Assembly: GCA_049516395.1 (NCBI GenBank) | Contig: JBEKTD010000019.1 | Location: forward strand, 1 to 30,415 | Reading direction: 5' to 3' | Length of the DNA stretch: 30,415 nucleotides | DNA from: Fen-1362 sp049516395 | GTDB lineage: Bacteria > Planctomycetota > Phycisphaerae > Sedimentisphaerales > Anaerobacaceae | Shown: in pieces, positions 23,347 through 30,415 of the stretch | Layout of the letters: each line of letters opens with the position of its first letter | Position numbering within the stretch: the stretch's first letter is position 1 | Program-made: the position numbers and the translations under genes | Notes under the pieces: model-generated | Databases searched by the model: none | The model's input: the letters and a program-made list of their open reading frames with translations, nothing else | What the model was told of the DNA's origin: nothing

Positions 23347-24018
23347 ATGAAAATAATTGCATTTAACGGCAGCCCGAGAAAAGAATGGAATACGGCAACC
23401 CTGCTTAAAAAAGCCCTTGAAGGCGCATCATCGCAGGGTGCACAAACAGAGCTTATACATTTATACGATTTAAAGTATAAGGGCTGTATCAGTTGTTTTG
23501 CCTGCAAGAAGAAAGGCGGCGAAAGCTACGGCAAATGCGCGGTAAAAGACGCTCTGAAACCTATTCTTGAGAAAGTGGAAACGGCTGATGCCGTTATTTT
23601 TGGTTCGCCTGTTTATCTGGGAACGATTACTGGTGAAATGCAGTCGTTTATGGAGCGGCTTATATTCCCGTATATTATTTATAGCGCCCCACCGGCATCG
23701 CTTTTTCCAAAAATAATTCACACGGGGTTTATTTATACGATGGGCGTTACCGAGGAAGCAATGAATGAGTTCGGTTATAAACAACGCTTCACGAGTATTG
23801 AACGCCTTCTAAAAATAATCTTCGGGGCAAGCGACACGCTTTTAAGCTTTGATACCTTGCAGTTCGAGGATTATTCAAAAGTAGTAGCGCCGCGGTTTGA
23901 CCCCGTGCAGAAATTAAAAAGGCGCAAAGAAATATTCCCTCAGGATTGCCAAAAGGCCTTTGAGATGGGCGCACGCTTTGCTGCCGAAGCCGAACAGGTA
24001 GAAACAACCGGAGAGTAA
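23347..24018 (+). CDS. Flavodoxin-fold NAD(P)H-dependent FMN oxidoreductase
   Basis: The protein is 223 aa. The N-terminus IIAFNGSPRKEWNTATLL (3-20) is the FMN-phosphate loop of this family. It is followed by YKGCISCFACKKKGGESYGKCAVKDAL (44-70) with Cys47, Cys50, Cys53 and Cys64, then ADAVIFGSPVYLGTITGEMQSFMERL, which contacts the isoalloxazine. The Cys cluster is normal for the family and only loosely like the Fe-S-binding cluster of archaeal Isf proteins, so an Fe-S site is not claimed. GGAGG lies 8 bases before ATG 23347. The methyltransferase follows after 3 bases. Confidence 0.85.
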   Translation: MKIIAFNGSPRKEWNTATLLKKALEGASSQGAQTELIHLYDLKYKGCISCFACKKKGGESYGKCAVKDALKPILEKVETADAVIFGSPVYLGTITGEMQSFMERLIFPYIIYSAPPASLFPKIIHTGFIYTMGVTEEAMNEFGYKQRFTSIERLLKIIFGASDTLLSFDTLQFEDYSKVVAPRFDPVQKLKRRKEIFPQDCQKAFEMGARFAAEAEQVETTGE

Positions 24019-24021
24019 AAA

Positions 24022-24759
24022 ATGATAAACAAAAACGATGAGGTTTGGAAACGCAAGGACCTTGGCAGGCGATATTTACGGGGCGTCAGAGGCGCTATAC
24101 CGCTTGCGGAATATCAGATAGAAGTAATGCTTCATATTATTCGCAAAGCTAAGTTGAAACTGAAAAATTTCCTGGATTTGGGATGCGGCGATGGCATCTT
24201 AGGCAGGGCTGTTCTGTCGGATTATCCGAAAGCGAAAGGCATTTTTCTCGATTTTTCAGATACTATGATTGAGGCCGCTCGTAAAAAGGCACCCAAAAAT
24301 AATAAAAACCTGGTATTTGTTACTGAAGATTACGGAAAGGCTGCATGGGTCAAATCCATTGCAAAGTTCGGCAGGCAGGATTTGATTATTTCCGGCTTTT
24401 CGATACATCATCAGAAAGATTCAAGGAAAAAAGCGATTTACCGGGAAATCTTCGATTTGCTCAAGCCGGGCGGATTGTTCTTGAACCTTGAGCACGTCGC
24501 GTCCGCAACGCCCTGGTTGCAGCATGTTTTTGACGAGTTTTTTATCGATGCCCTTTACGAATATCATTGTTCTTTGGACCCGAATACCAGCCGTAAAAAA
24601 ATTGCCAGAGAGCATTATTATAATCCGTGTAAAAAAGCCAATATCCTGGCTCCGGTTGAAAAGCAGTGCAGATGGCTTCGCGAGATTGGATTCAAAGAGG
24701 TCGATTGTTACCTGAAGATATTCGAGCTGGCTTTTTTTGGCGGCGTTAAACCTGTTTGA
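24022..24759 (+). CDS. Class I SAM-dependent methyltransferase
   Basis: The protein is 245 aa. Motif I FLDLGCGDGILGRA (about 50-63), the acidic end of beta2 IFLDFSDTMIEAARKKA, LIISGFSIHHQKD at beta4, and the post-motif LLKPGGLFLNLEHVA are clear, giving a Rossmann-type methyltransferase. The C-terminal ~80 residues vary in this family and set the substrate, which is unknown. It starts 3 bases after the reductase stop, with the GGAGAG ribosome binding site inside the end of that gene, so the two are co-translated. miaB follows 18 bases later. Confidence 0.85.
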   Translation: MINKNDEVWKRKDLGRRYLRGVRGAIPLAEYQIEVMLHIIRKAKLKLKNFLDLGCGDGILGRAVLSDYPKAKGIFLDFSDTMIEAARKKAPKNNKNLVFVTEDYGKAAWVKSIAKFGRQDLIISGFSIHHQKDSRKKAIYREIFDLLKPGGLFLNLEHVASATPWLQHVFDEFFIDALYEYHCSLDPNTSRKKIAREHYYNPCKKANILAPVEKQCRWLREIGFKEVDCYLKIFELAFFGGVKPV

Positions 24760-24777
24760 TTACCCGTTGATTTTTGT

Positions 24778-26142
24778 ATGAAAAAAATATTCCTCCAAAC
24801 CTTTGGGTGTCAAATGAATAAGCTCGATTCGGCGATTGTTGAATCCTCCCTTAGGGATGCCGGCTGTCAGTTTGTCGATAACGCTAAAGACGCGGATGTC
24901 GTCCTTATAAATACCTGTTCTGTTCGCGACCACGCAGAACAGCGGGTTATGTCGCATCTGGGACATCTGAAACACATCAAAGAGACCAATCCTGATTTGG
25001 TGGTGGGTGTTATTGGCTGTATGGCCCAGCGATTGGGCAATGAATTGCTTAAGCAATCGGCAGTGGATATTGTTTGCGGACCCGCACAAATCGCCGAGAT
25101 ACCCCGGCTGATGAACGAAGCGTTGCGGGAAAAGAAAAAGGCGGTCGCTGTTACGGAAAAGATTCGCCAAATATCGCATGATGCTCAGTCGCTCGAACGG
25201 TTTGAAACCGAATACAGCGGCGATGACACAGATATACCCGCGCAGGCGTATGTCCGGGCGATGCACGGCTGCGATAAATTCTGCTCTTACTGCGTTGTGC
25301 CTTACGTCCGCGGGCCTGAAACATCACGCCCGCCTGAAGCGATAATCGAGCAGACCAAACGCCTTGCCCAAAATGGTATCAAACAAATTACCCTGCTTGG
25401 CCAGAGAATCAACGCTTACGAATATGAGGCGGGCGATAAAACCTATTGCCTCGCGGACCTGCTCGAAATGATAAGCAAAATCGACGGTGTCGAATGGATA
25501 AAGTTCGTTACCAGTTACCCGTCTAAAAAGTATTTCAAAGAGATTATGCAGGCGATGACTGAATTGTCAAAGGTCTGCCGATATCTGCACATCCCCGCAC
25601 AAAGCGGCTCAGACCAAATTCTCAAGGCGATGAACCGCGGCTATACCTCGGCGGAATACCTTGAGTTGGTTGATTTGGCCCGGCAAATCGTACCCGATAT
25701 CGCCATCGCGGGCGACTTTATCGTCGGCTTCCCAGGCGAAACCGATGGCGATTTTGCTCAAACCGCCGACCTTGTCGAAAAGGCACGATACAAAAACTCC
25801 TTCATTTTCAAATACTCACCTAGGCCCGGTACTATCGCCGACAAACGGCTGGAAGATAACGTCCCCCAGGAAATCAAGGAAAAGCGAAACCACGACCTGC
25901 TCAAGGTGCAGGAAGAAATCAGCAGAACTCTTGCCGCCGAGTTCACAGGCCAAACCGTCAAAGTCCTCGTCGAAGGACCAAGCAAAAAAGCGCATCAGGC
26001 CGGCAATCTGCCTCAGCTTATCGGCAGGACTGCAGGCGACTGGATTGCCATTTTCAACAGTACTGAAAACCTCGCGGGCCGCTTCGCAAACGTCAAAATC
26101 ACCCGAACAACCCCCCTTACTTTATTTGGCGAACTGCTCTGA
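24778..26142 (+). CDS. miaB: tRNA-2-methylthio-N6-dimethylallyladenosine synthase
   Basis: The protein is 454 aa. MiaB methylthiolates i6A37 of tRNAs reading UNN codons. It has the three-domain layout: an N-terminal methylthiotransferase domain with the auxiliary cluster ligands Cys11, Cys47 and Cys81 (TFGCQMN, INTCSVRDHAEQR, IGCMAQR); the radical SAM core with CDKFCSYC (Cys165, Cys169, Cys172); and a C-terminal TRAM domain. VPYVRGPETSRP, SYPSKKY, HIPAQSGSDQILKAMNRGYT and DFIVGFPGETDGDF are family hallmarks. CSVRDHAEQ favours MiaB over MtaB or RimO. One small oddity is LLGQRINAY where LLGQNVNSY is usual. miaA is not in the window. Confidence 0.95.
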   Translation: MKKIFLQTFGCQMNKLDSAIVESSLRDAGCQFVDNAKDADVVLINTCSVRDHAEQRVMSHLGHLKHIKETNPDLVVGVIGCMAQRLGNELLKQSAVDIVCGPAQIAEIPRLMNEALREKKKAVAVTEKIRQISHDAQSLERFETEYSGDDTDIPAQAYVRAMHGCDKFCSYCVVPYVRGPETSRPPEAIIEQTKRLAQNGIKQITLLGQRINAYEYEAGDKTYCLADLLEMISKIDGVEWIKFVTSYPSKKYFKEIMQAMTELSKVCRYLHIPAQSGSDQILKAMNRGYTSAEYLELVDLARQIVPDIAIAGDFIVGFPGETDGDFAQTADLVEKARYKNSFIFKYSPRPGTIADKRLEDNVPQEIKEKRNHDLLKVQEEISRTLAAEFTGQTVKVLVEGPSKKAHQAGNLPQLIGRTAGDWIAIFNSTENLAGRFANVKITRTTPLTLFGELL

Positions 26143-26215
26143 TAGAGCCGGTTGACCATAGTGTTCGATTCGGATATTATTAGGGTAGTCATTTACAGGA
26201 ACCGGAGACCGTTCT

Positions 26216-27136
26216 ATGGAACAGGTGAAAAAACAGGCGACAAGCGGAATCAAAGCCGCAAAGAAACGCTCCTTATTGCGTAAAATTGCGTTAGCCGGTT
26301 TTGGTTTATTTGTTTTTATAGCAGCGTCTTTTGTTGCGGCAATAGCGTATAACAACATCGCTTTATGGAGTGATGCCGCCTTTGCGCAGCGGCTGGATTC
26401 GGCTATAAAAAATGCCGATGTGTGGGTTGAAAAACACAGGGCAATAATTCTAGAAGAAAGTAATACGGCGCTTTTGGCAATGATTCGGGAATGCAATGAC
26501 ATCAGGCCAAATCCTGTGTTTGGGAATATTGTAACGTCTTTTCTTAACGAGCCGATGGATTATACCCGATGCTGGAATCGATTGGTTGACCCGAATTGGG
26601 AGGTTAGCGCACTTGATATTAAAGTAACGGTTGACAAGGTGGCCCTGGACTACAAATGGATGTTATATGCCATTGCGCCGGACAAAACGCCAATATATCC
26701 CGAAAAAACGGGTCTATTTGACGGCAGTCGATGGCACAGAAGATATTTGACCCATCAGCTTTTCGCGGTGACTTTGCTTAGAGACAGGCAGGGGTCGAAT
26801 CCACGGATTGATAAGTTGATTGAGGTCCTTTGCGAAAGGTCTAAAACTGATATGACTTTTTGTATTCCTGTCGTTGATATTTACATACAAAGAGCGGCGT
26901 TCGTATTACGGGCTGGGTTCCCGCAGTTGGTCCGCAGGCGGTGGATAGAGAGAATAATTGCTAAGCAGCAGTCCGACGGCGGCTGGAACGACAGGTGGTT
27001 GTGCTTTACCACGACCAGAAGTAAGTTTATTTTTGATATCGACGAAACACCCAGCGACCAGCACGCTACCATCCAGGCGGTTCTTGCGCTTTATCTGGTA
27101 AAATATCGATACCCAGAACAGTTCGGTCTCAAGTAA
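26216..27136 (+). CDS. Membrane-anchored protein with toroid-like C-terminal segment
   Basis: The protein is 306 aa. A basic N-terminus (KKRSLLRK) and one hydrophobic helix (residues 25-46) form a signal anchor, so the rest is periplasmic. The C-terminal region is helical and contains IIAKQQSDGGWNDRWL (about 249-264) and DQHATIQAVLALYLVKYRYP near the end. The QxxDGGW motif and following helix resemble the repeats of alpha/alpha-toroid proteins (squalene cyclase/prenyltransferase-like), but only one clear repeat is visible and no catalytic Asp motif is present. The function is unknown. It is 73 bases downstream of miaB. Confidence 0.6.
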   Translation: MEQVKKQATSGIKAAKKRSLLRKIALAGFGLFVFIAASFVAAIAYNNIALWSDAAFAQRLDSAIKNADVWVEKHRAIILEESNTALLAMIRECNDIRPNPVFGNIVTSFLNEPMDYTRCWNRLVDPNWEVSALDIKVTVDKVALDYKWMLYAIAPDKTPIYPEKTGLFDGSRWHRRYLTHQLFAVTLLRDRQGSNPRIDKLIEVLCERSKTDMTFCIPVVDIYIQRAAFVLRAGFPQLVRRRWIERIIAKQQSDGGWNDRWLCFTTTRSKFIFDIDETPSDQHATIQAVLALYLVKYRYPEQFGLK

Positions 27137-27168
27137 ATTCCCTGTGTTCTCCAGAGCAACAAAATCCT

Positions 27169-27196
27169 TTGAAAATTAACCCCTTTACGGTATGCT
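27169..27196 (+). promoter_or_regulatory. Possible promoter for the aminotransferase gene
   Basis: TTGAAA (27169-27174), 16-base spacer and TATGCT (27191-27196) lie 48 bases before ATG 27245. Both boxes are partial matches. Confidence 0.35.
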
Positions 27197-27244
27197 TGTC
27201 GATTATAGTTGAATACCCCCTTTTTAATTTGTGAGAAGATTATT

Positions 27245-28459
27245 ATGAGCGAATTTAAAATTGAGCCGTCGCAAAGGATAACAAGATTACCGCCATATTT
27301 GTTTGCGCGCCTAAACGCCCTTAAGCACGCAAAACGCCAGGCGGGTGCCGACCTTATCGACCTCGGTATGGGTAACCCTGTTGATGGGGCCCCGCAGATT
27401 GTCGTTGATAAGCTTTGTGAGGCCGCCAGAGACCCCAGAAATCACCGTTATAGCGCATCCCGCGGCATCAAGGGATTGCGCAATGAAATGGCTAAAAAAT
27501 ACGCCAAAAATTGGAACGTCGAGCTTGACCCCGAAAAAGAGGTGCTTGCCTGCATCGGCTCGAAGGAAGGGTTCAGCCATATGTGCCTAGCAATGCTCGG
27601 GCCTGGTGATACGGCCATTGTGCCGGACCCGGCATTCCCGATTCATAATTACGCCGTCGCTCTTGCCGGTGCAAACGTCATATCTCTCCCGCTGGGCTGC
27701 GACCAGAAGTTCATAGATAATATAGTTATGGTCTGTGAGCACCTGTATCCCAAGCCAAAGCTGTTGATTTTGAATTACCCGCATAACCCCACCGCGATGA
27801 CAGTCGATGAGGGCTTTTTTGAGCCAATTATCGATATCGCCAAGCGATTCGGCATTGCCGTCATTCACGATTTTGCCTATGGCGAAACCTGCTTCGATGG
27901 CTATAAAGCCCCGAGTTTCCTTTCCGCAAAAGGCGCAAAAGATGTGGGCGTCGAATTTACCACTTTGAGCAAGCCCTACAGTATGGCAGGGTTCAGAATC
28001 GGCTTTGCCGCGGGCAACAAGGATATGATTGACTACTTAGCCACCATAAAGGGCTATTACGATTACGGCATTTTCCAGGCGGTGCAGATTGCCGGCATTA
28101 TCGCGATGAGGCACTGCGCAAAGGATATTATTGAGCAGAACAAAAAATATCAGTCCAGGCGGGACGTTCTTTGCGATGGTCTTACCCGCATCGGATGGGA
28201 AGCCCCTAAACCGCGGGCTGGTATGTTCGTCTGGGCAAAAATCCCCCAAGAGCATCTCAAAGGTAAAAACACCATAGATTATTCTATGGACCTTGTGGAA
28301 TACGCAGAAGTTGCTGTTGCCGCCGGCGGGGCTTTCGGCGAAAATGGCGAAGGATATGTGCGTATTGCCCTTGTTGAAAATGAACAGCGATTGCGCCAGG
28401 CAGTTCGAAATATCAGCCGGTTTGTCCGCGAAAAACCGGTAAGAAAAACTAAGCAGTAA
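27245..28459 (+). CDS. Class I/II aminotransferase, AlaC-like
   Basis: The protein is 404 aa from ATG 27245, preceded by GAGAAG; an upstream TTG at 27209 would add 12 residues and is less likely. This is a fold-type I PLP enzyme very similar in order to E. coli AlaC (glutamate-pyruvate transaminase): RITRLPPYLFARLNALKHAKRQ, LIDLGMGNPVDGAPQIVVDKLCEAA, YSASRGIKGLR, GSKEGFSHMCLAMLGPGDTAIVPDPAFPIH, LNYPHNPTAM, VIHDFAYGE, and TLSKPYSMAGFRIGF, where the SK lysine binds PLP. LL-diaminopimelate aminotransferase and AspC-like enzymes are related; AlaC is the closest by word pattern. It is a single-gene unit or is followed by the secreted propeller gene after 26 bases. Confidence 0.85.
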   Translation: MSEFKIEPSQRITRLPPYLFARLNALKHAKRQAGADLIDLGMGNPVDGAPQIVVDKLCEAARDPRNHRYSASRGIKGLRNEMAKKYAKNWNVELDPEKEVLACIGSKEGFSHMCLAMLGPGDTAIVPDPAFPIHNYAVALAGANVISLPLGCDQKFIDNIVMVCEHLYPKPKLLILNYPHNPTAMTVDEGFFEPIIDIAKRFGIAVIHDFAYGETCFDGYKAPSFLSAKGAKDVGVEFTTLSKPYSMAGFRIGFAAGNKDMIDYLATIKGYYDYGIFQAVQIAGIIAMRHCAKDIIEQNKKYQSRRDVLCDGLTRIGWEAPKPRAGMFVWAKIPQEHLKGKNTIDYSMDLVEYAEVAVAAGGAFGENGEGYVRIALVENEQRLRQAVRNISRFVREKPVRKTKQ

Positions 28460-28485
28460 AAATGACAAAAAAGTGAGGTGTAAAA

Positions 28486-30027
28486 ATGGTGCGAATTATG
28501 TTGTGTTGCGCTGCGATTTGCTTTATGGCGATTCTTACTAATATCTCGACGGCAGCAATTGGCCAATTCGAGGGGCAGGGCGATGTGGGTGATGCCTGCG
28601 ATATCGGCATACCCGGCTCAGCGTCGTTTGACGCGGCGAAAAACGAATACAGAATCACCGCCAGCGGCTACAATATGTGGTTTAACAGGGACGCCTTTTA
28701 TTTCCTCTATAATAAGCTCGAAGGCGACCTGACTATGGTTGCGGATATTAACTTTGTCGGAAAAGGCAAAGTCGCACACCGCAAAGCCGGCTGGATTGTC
28801 CGCCAGACGCTTGATAAAGATTCTGCCTTTATCGGCGCCATTGTTCACGGCGACGGCCTTATCGCTTTGCAGTATCGAACAGTCAAAGGCGGCGAAATGA
28901 CTGACGATACTGAAATACTCCGAACCGTAAAAGGGTTTGCGACAATAAAGCTTGAGCGCCACGCCGATAACTATACAAAGCTTGAGCGCCACGCCGATAA
29001 CTATACGCTTTCCGTCGCTCCAGACGGCAAAACATTCCAGATTGTCGGCTCGGTAACAATGAAACTGACCGACCCGGTTTATGCGGGTTTGGTGGTTTGC
29101 TCTCACGATGTCAACACTGCTGAAACGGCCGTATTCACCAATGTTAAACTTGAAAAACAAGGGGTGGTAAATATGAGAGAACGCGTCCTCGAAAGCACAC
29201 TCGAAACAATCTCAGTCGAAAACGGCGAACGAAAAACCGTTTATAGTGCACGCCAGCATTTTGAAGCGCCAAACTGGACCCCGGACGGCAAAACGCTCGT
29301 GTTTAACAGCAATGGTCTTATCTATACGATTCCCGTCGAAGGAGGCATTCCTCAATTGCTCGATACAGGCGAAGCCAAAAAATGCAACAACGACCACGGC
29401 ATCTCGCCGGATGGCAAATTTCTCGCCGTCAGCAGCCAGCATACTACTGACAGTAAATCCCGGATTTACGTCCTGCCAATCACGGGCGGCCAAGCTCGCC
29501 TCGTAACCCCGAATGCGCCTTCCTACTGGCATGGCTGGTCTCCGGATGGAAAGACACTCGCGTATTGCGCAGAACGAAACAATGATTTTGACATTTGCAC
29601 AATCCCCGTTAATGGCGGCGAAGAAACGCGATTGACTACCACCCCCGGACTCGATGATGGGCCGGATTATTCGCCCGATGGCAAATACATTTTTTTCAAT
29701 TCTGAGCGAACAGGGCTGATGAAAATCTGGCGTATGAACGCCGACGGCAGCGACCAGCAGCAGGTTACTTCCGATAAAGATTATGCCGACTGGTTTGCCC
29801 ATCCTTCACCCGACGGCAAATGGCTTGTGTTCGTGTCCTACGACAAAAGTGTCAAGGGGCATCCCGCGAACCAGGATGTTGTCCTGAGATATTTGCCGCT
29901 TAGCGGAGGAAAACCGAAAATTCTGACAAGTTTATTCGGCGGACAGGGAACTATAAATGTCCCGTCCTGGTCGCCGGACAGCAAACGCGTCGCGTTTGTA
30001 AGCTATCAGCTTTTGCCGCCAAAATAG
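28486..30027 (+). CDS. Secreted TolB-like beta-propeller with N-terminal lectin-like domain
   Basis: The protein is 513 aa. The Sec signal peptide (residues 1-23) ends near STAA. Residues about 26-225 resemble a concanavalin-like/DUF1349 beta-sandwich (FYFLYNKLEGDLTMVADINF, AGWIVRQTL, AGLVVCSHD). Residues about 240-510 carry at least six PD40/WD40-like blades with the word SPDGK or TPDGK followed by a hydrophobic strand (WTPDGKTLVFNS, ISPDGKFLAVSS, WSPDGKTLAYCA, YSPDGKYIFFNS, PSPDGKWLVFVS, WSPDSKRVAFVS), as in TolB. Proteins of this build bind or process surface glycans, or act as scaffolds. GAGGTG at 28474-28479 supports ATG 28486. A perfect 30-bp in-frame tandem duplication (28947-29006) inserts ten residues in the lectin-like domain. 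Confidence 0.85.
   Translation: MVRIMLCCAAICFMAILTNISTAAIGQFEGQGDVGDACDIGIPGSASFDAAKNEYRITASGYNMWFNRDAFYFLYNKLEGDLTMVADINFVGKGKVAHRKAGWIVRQTLDKDSAFIGAIVHGDGLIALQYRTVKGGEMTDDTEILRTVKGFATIKLERHADNYTKLERHADNYTLSVAPDGKTFQIVGSVTMKLTDPVYAGLVVCSHDVNTAETAVFTNVKLEKQGVVNMRERVLESTLETISVENGERKTVYSARQHFEAPNWTPDGKTLVFNSNGLIYTIPVEGGIPQLLDTGEAKKCNNDHGISPDGKFLAVSSQHTTDSKSRIYVLPITGGQARLVTPNAPSYWHGWSPDGKTLAYCAERNNDFDICTIPVNGGEETRLTTTPGLDDGPDYSPDGKYIFFNSERTGLMKIWRMNADGSDQQQVTSDKDYADWFAHPSPDGKWLVFVSYDKSVKGHPANQDVVLRYLPLSGGKPKILTSLFGGQGTINVPSWSPDSKRVAFVSYQLLPPK
28947..29006 (+). repeat. Perfect 30-bp in-frame tandem duplication inside the propeller gene
   Basis: The 30 bases at 28947-28976 are repeated exactly at 28977-29006, giving KLERHADNYT twice. 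There are no mismatches, so the event is very recent or is an assembly or sequencing artefact. It doubles one beta-strand-turn segment of the N-terminal domain. Confidence 0.97.
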
Positions 30028-30080
30028 CTCGTCATCAATTAATAGCGGTTGGCTTTAAAGCCGTGCGTTGGCGTATTTGG

Positions 30081-30104
30081 GGCTGATTGCCGCAGCCATT
30101 TTTT
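30081..30104 (+). terminator. Weak possible terminator after the propeller gene
   Basis: GGCTG (30081-30085) pairs with CAGCC (30093-30097) around a 7-base loop, followed by A and six T. The stem is only 5 bp. A separate small palindrome GGCTTTAAAGCC lies at 30049-30060. I see no gene between 30028 and 30190. Confidence 0.35.
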
Positions 30105-30190
30105 GGCATAATAGGCAAACCGACTCTGTAATCTGTTGTTATTTTGGGACCTTCATAATTTATTAGTACCTTGACGGTATTTTGGGGCCG

Positions 30191-30251
30191 AAAAAAAATT
30201 TTAAAAAATTCCAAAAAAACACTTGACTTCATTTAGGCAATATGGTTTAAT
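30191..30251 (+). promoter_or_regulatory. Strong promoter with A-tract UP-like element, probable rRNA operon promoter
   Basis: A/T tracts at 30191-30219 (runs of 8 A, 4 T, 6 A and 7 A) precede TTGACT (30223-30228), a 17-base spacer and TTTAAT (30246-30251). Each box has one mismatch to the sigma70 consensus. A-tracts just upstream of the -35 are typical of strong stable-RNA promoters. No start codon with a ribosome binding site follows, and the transcript leads into a boxA-like element. Confidence 0.7.
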
Positions 30252-30309
30252 ACAATTATCAGCTTGGGGGCTGACGAGAAAACTCACTAGTAGTAAGGGT
30301 AGTTGTATA

Positions 30310-30321
30310 TGCTCTTTGACA
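30310..30321 (+). promoter_or_regulatory. boxA-like antitermination element in an untranslated leader
   Basis: TGCTCTTTGACA matches the boxA core TGCTCTTTAACA at 11 of 12 positions. boxA binds NusB-NusE and protects rRNA transcription from Rho. It lies about 50 bases after the predicted start point, preceded by a small hairpin (TCAGC 30259-30263 with GCTGA 30270-30274). The leader to 30415 has no open reading frame of note. Together these predict a 16S rRNA gene on the plus strand just past the window; the rRNA itself is not visible. Confidence 0.65.
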
Positions 30322-30415
30322 GTGAGTGATTTCTCATTATGTGTCACAGTAGTACCGTTTGAGAAGCGGGGGAAGAGGGAAATCACATAGTGAAGGCATT
30401 GTAAGTGCTTTATTT

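Noticed and set aside
23347..24018. Iron-sulfur cluster in the flavodoxin-fold reductase
   Set aside because: The Cys spacing (x2, x2, x10) is normal for the wider reductase family and does not match the compact Isf motif.
1..30415. CRISPR array, prophage, transposase, tRNA or toxin-antitoxin genes
   Set aside because: No spaced short repeats, integrase, transposase, phage structural genes or tRNA-like T-loop/acceptor pairs were found by reading both strands.

Overview
The window reads as bacterial chromosome, most likely from the Planctomycetota (Phycisphaerae or Sedimentisphaera-like). This is inferred from the gene style and no phylogeny was run. The clues are dockerin-like repeats of the DxDxxxxG...VGxxDL type on a secreted protein, an H-X9-DG/DUF1559-like pseudopilin tail on a membrane protein, several planctomycete-style lipoproteins and beta-helix proteins, a multidomain TolB-like propeller, and short palindromic repeats in the gaps. 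GC is moderate, near one half by eye.

Layout. (1) Positions 1-3501, plus strand, hold cell-envelope genes: the 3' end of a secreted dockerin-like protein, a lipoprotein, a secreted beta-helix protein and a coiled-coil lipoprotein. (2) Positions 3540-14474, minus strand, are a long tightly packed block. In transcription order it runs rpmE, prfA, an adenylate-kinase-like/deoxyribosyltransferase-like protein, pabB, a membrane protein with a pseudopilin-like tail, pabC, a NIF3/YqfO-family protein, scpB, a membrane aminopropyltransferase-like protein with TPRs, and a GspC-like protein. Several junctions overlap by a few bases (ATGA type), so translational coupling is likely. pabB and pabC together give p-aminobenzoate for folate; no pabA is visible. 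(3) Positions 14755-20048, plus strand, hold a TIM-barrel sugar isomerase-like gene, a B12-binding/radical SAM gene, a DUF3494 (ice-binding-like) secreted protein and a phosphofructokinase. The DUF3494 gene sits between two 97-bp direct repeats that are copies of the 3' end of the radical SAM gene. (4) Positions 20074-22776, minus strand, encode a P2A-type calcium pump convergent with pfkA. (5) Positions 23016-26142, plus strand, hold a DUF1330 protein, a flavodoxin-fold reductase, a SAM methyltransferase and miaB. (6) Positions 26216-30027, plus strand, hold a membrane-anchored protein, an AlaC-like aminotransferase and a secreted propeller protein with a fresh 30-bp internal duplication. (7) Positions 30191-30415 look like an rRNA operon promoter and leader (A-tract UP element, near-consensus sigma70 promoter, boxA). 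This predicts a 16S rRNA gene just beyond the right edge.

No phage, CRISPR, toxin-antitoxin or recognisable defence system is visible. The least ordinary items are the direct-repeat-flanked DUF3494 cassette, the putative rrn leader at the edge, the degenerate P-loop protein between prfA and pabB, the mixed ATP/PPi signature in the phosphofructokinase, and the in-frame extension beyond the stop of the lipoprotein at 560.
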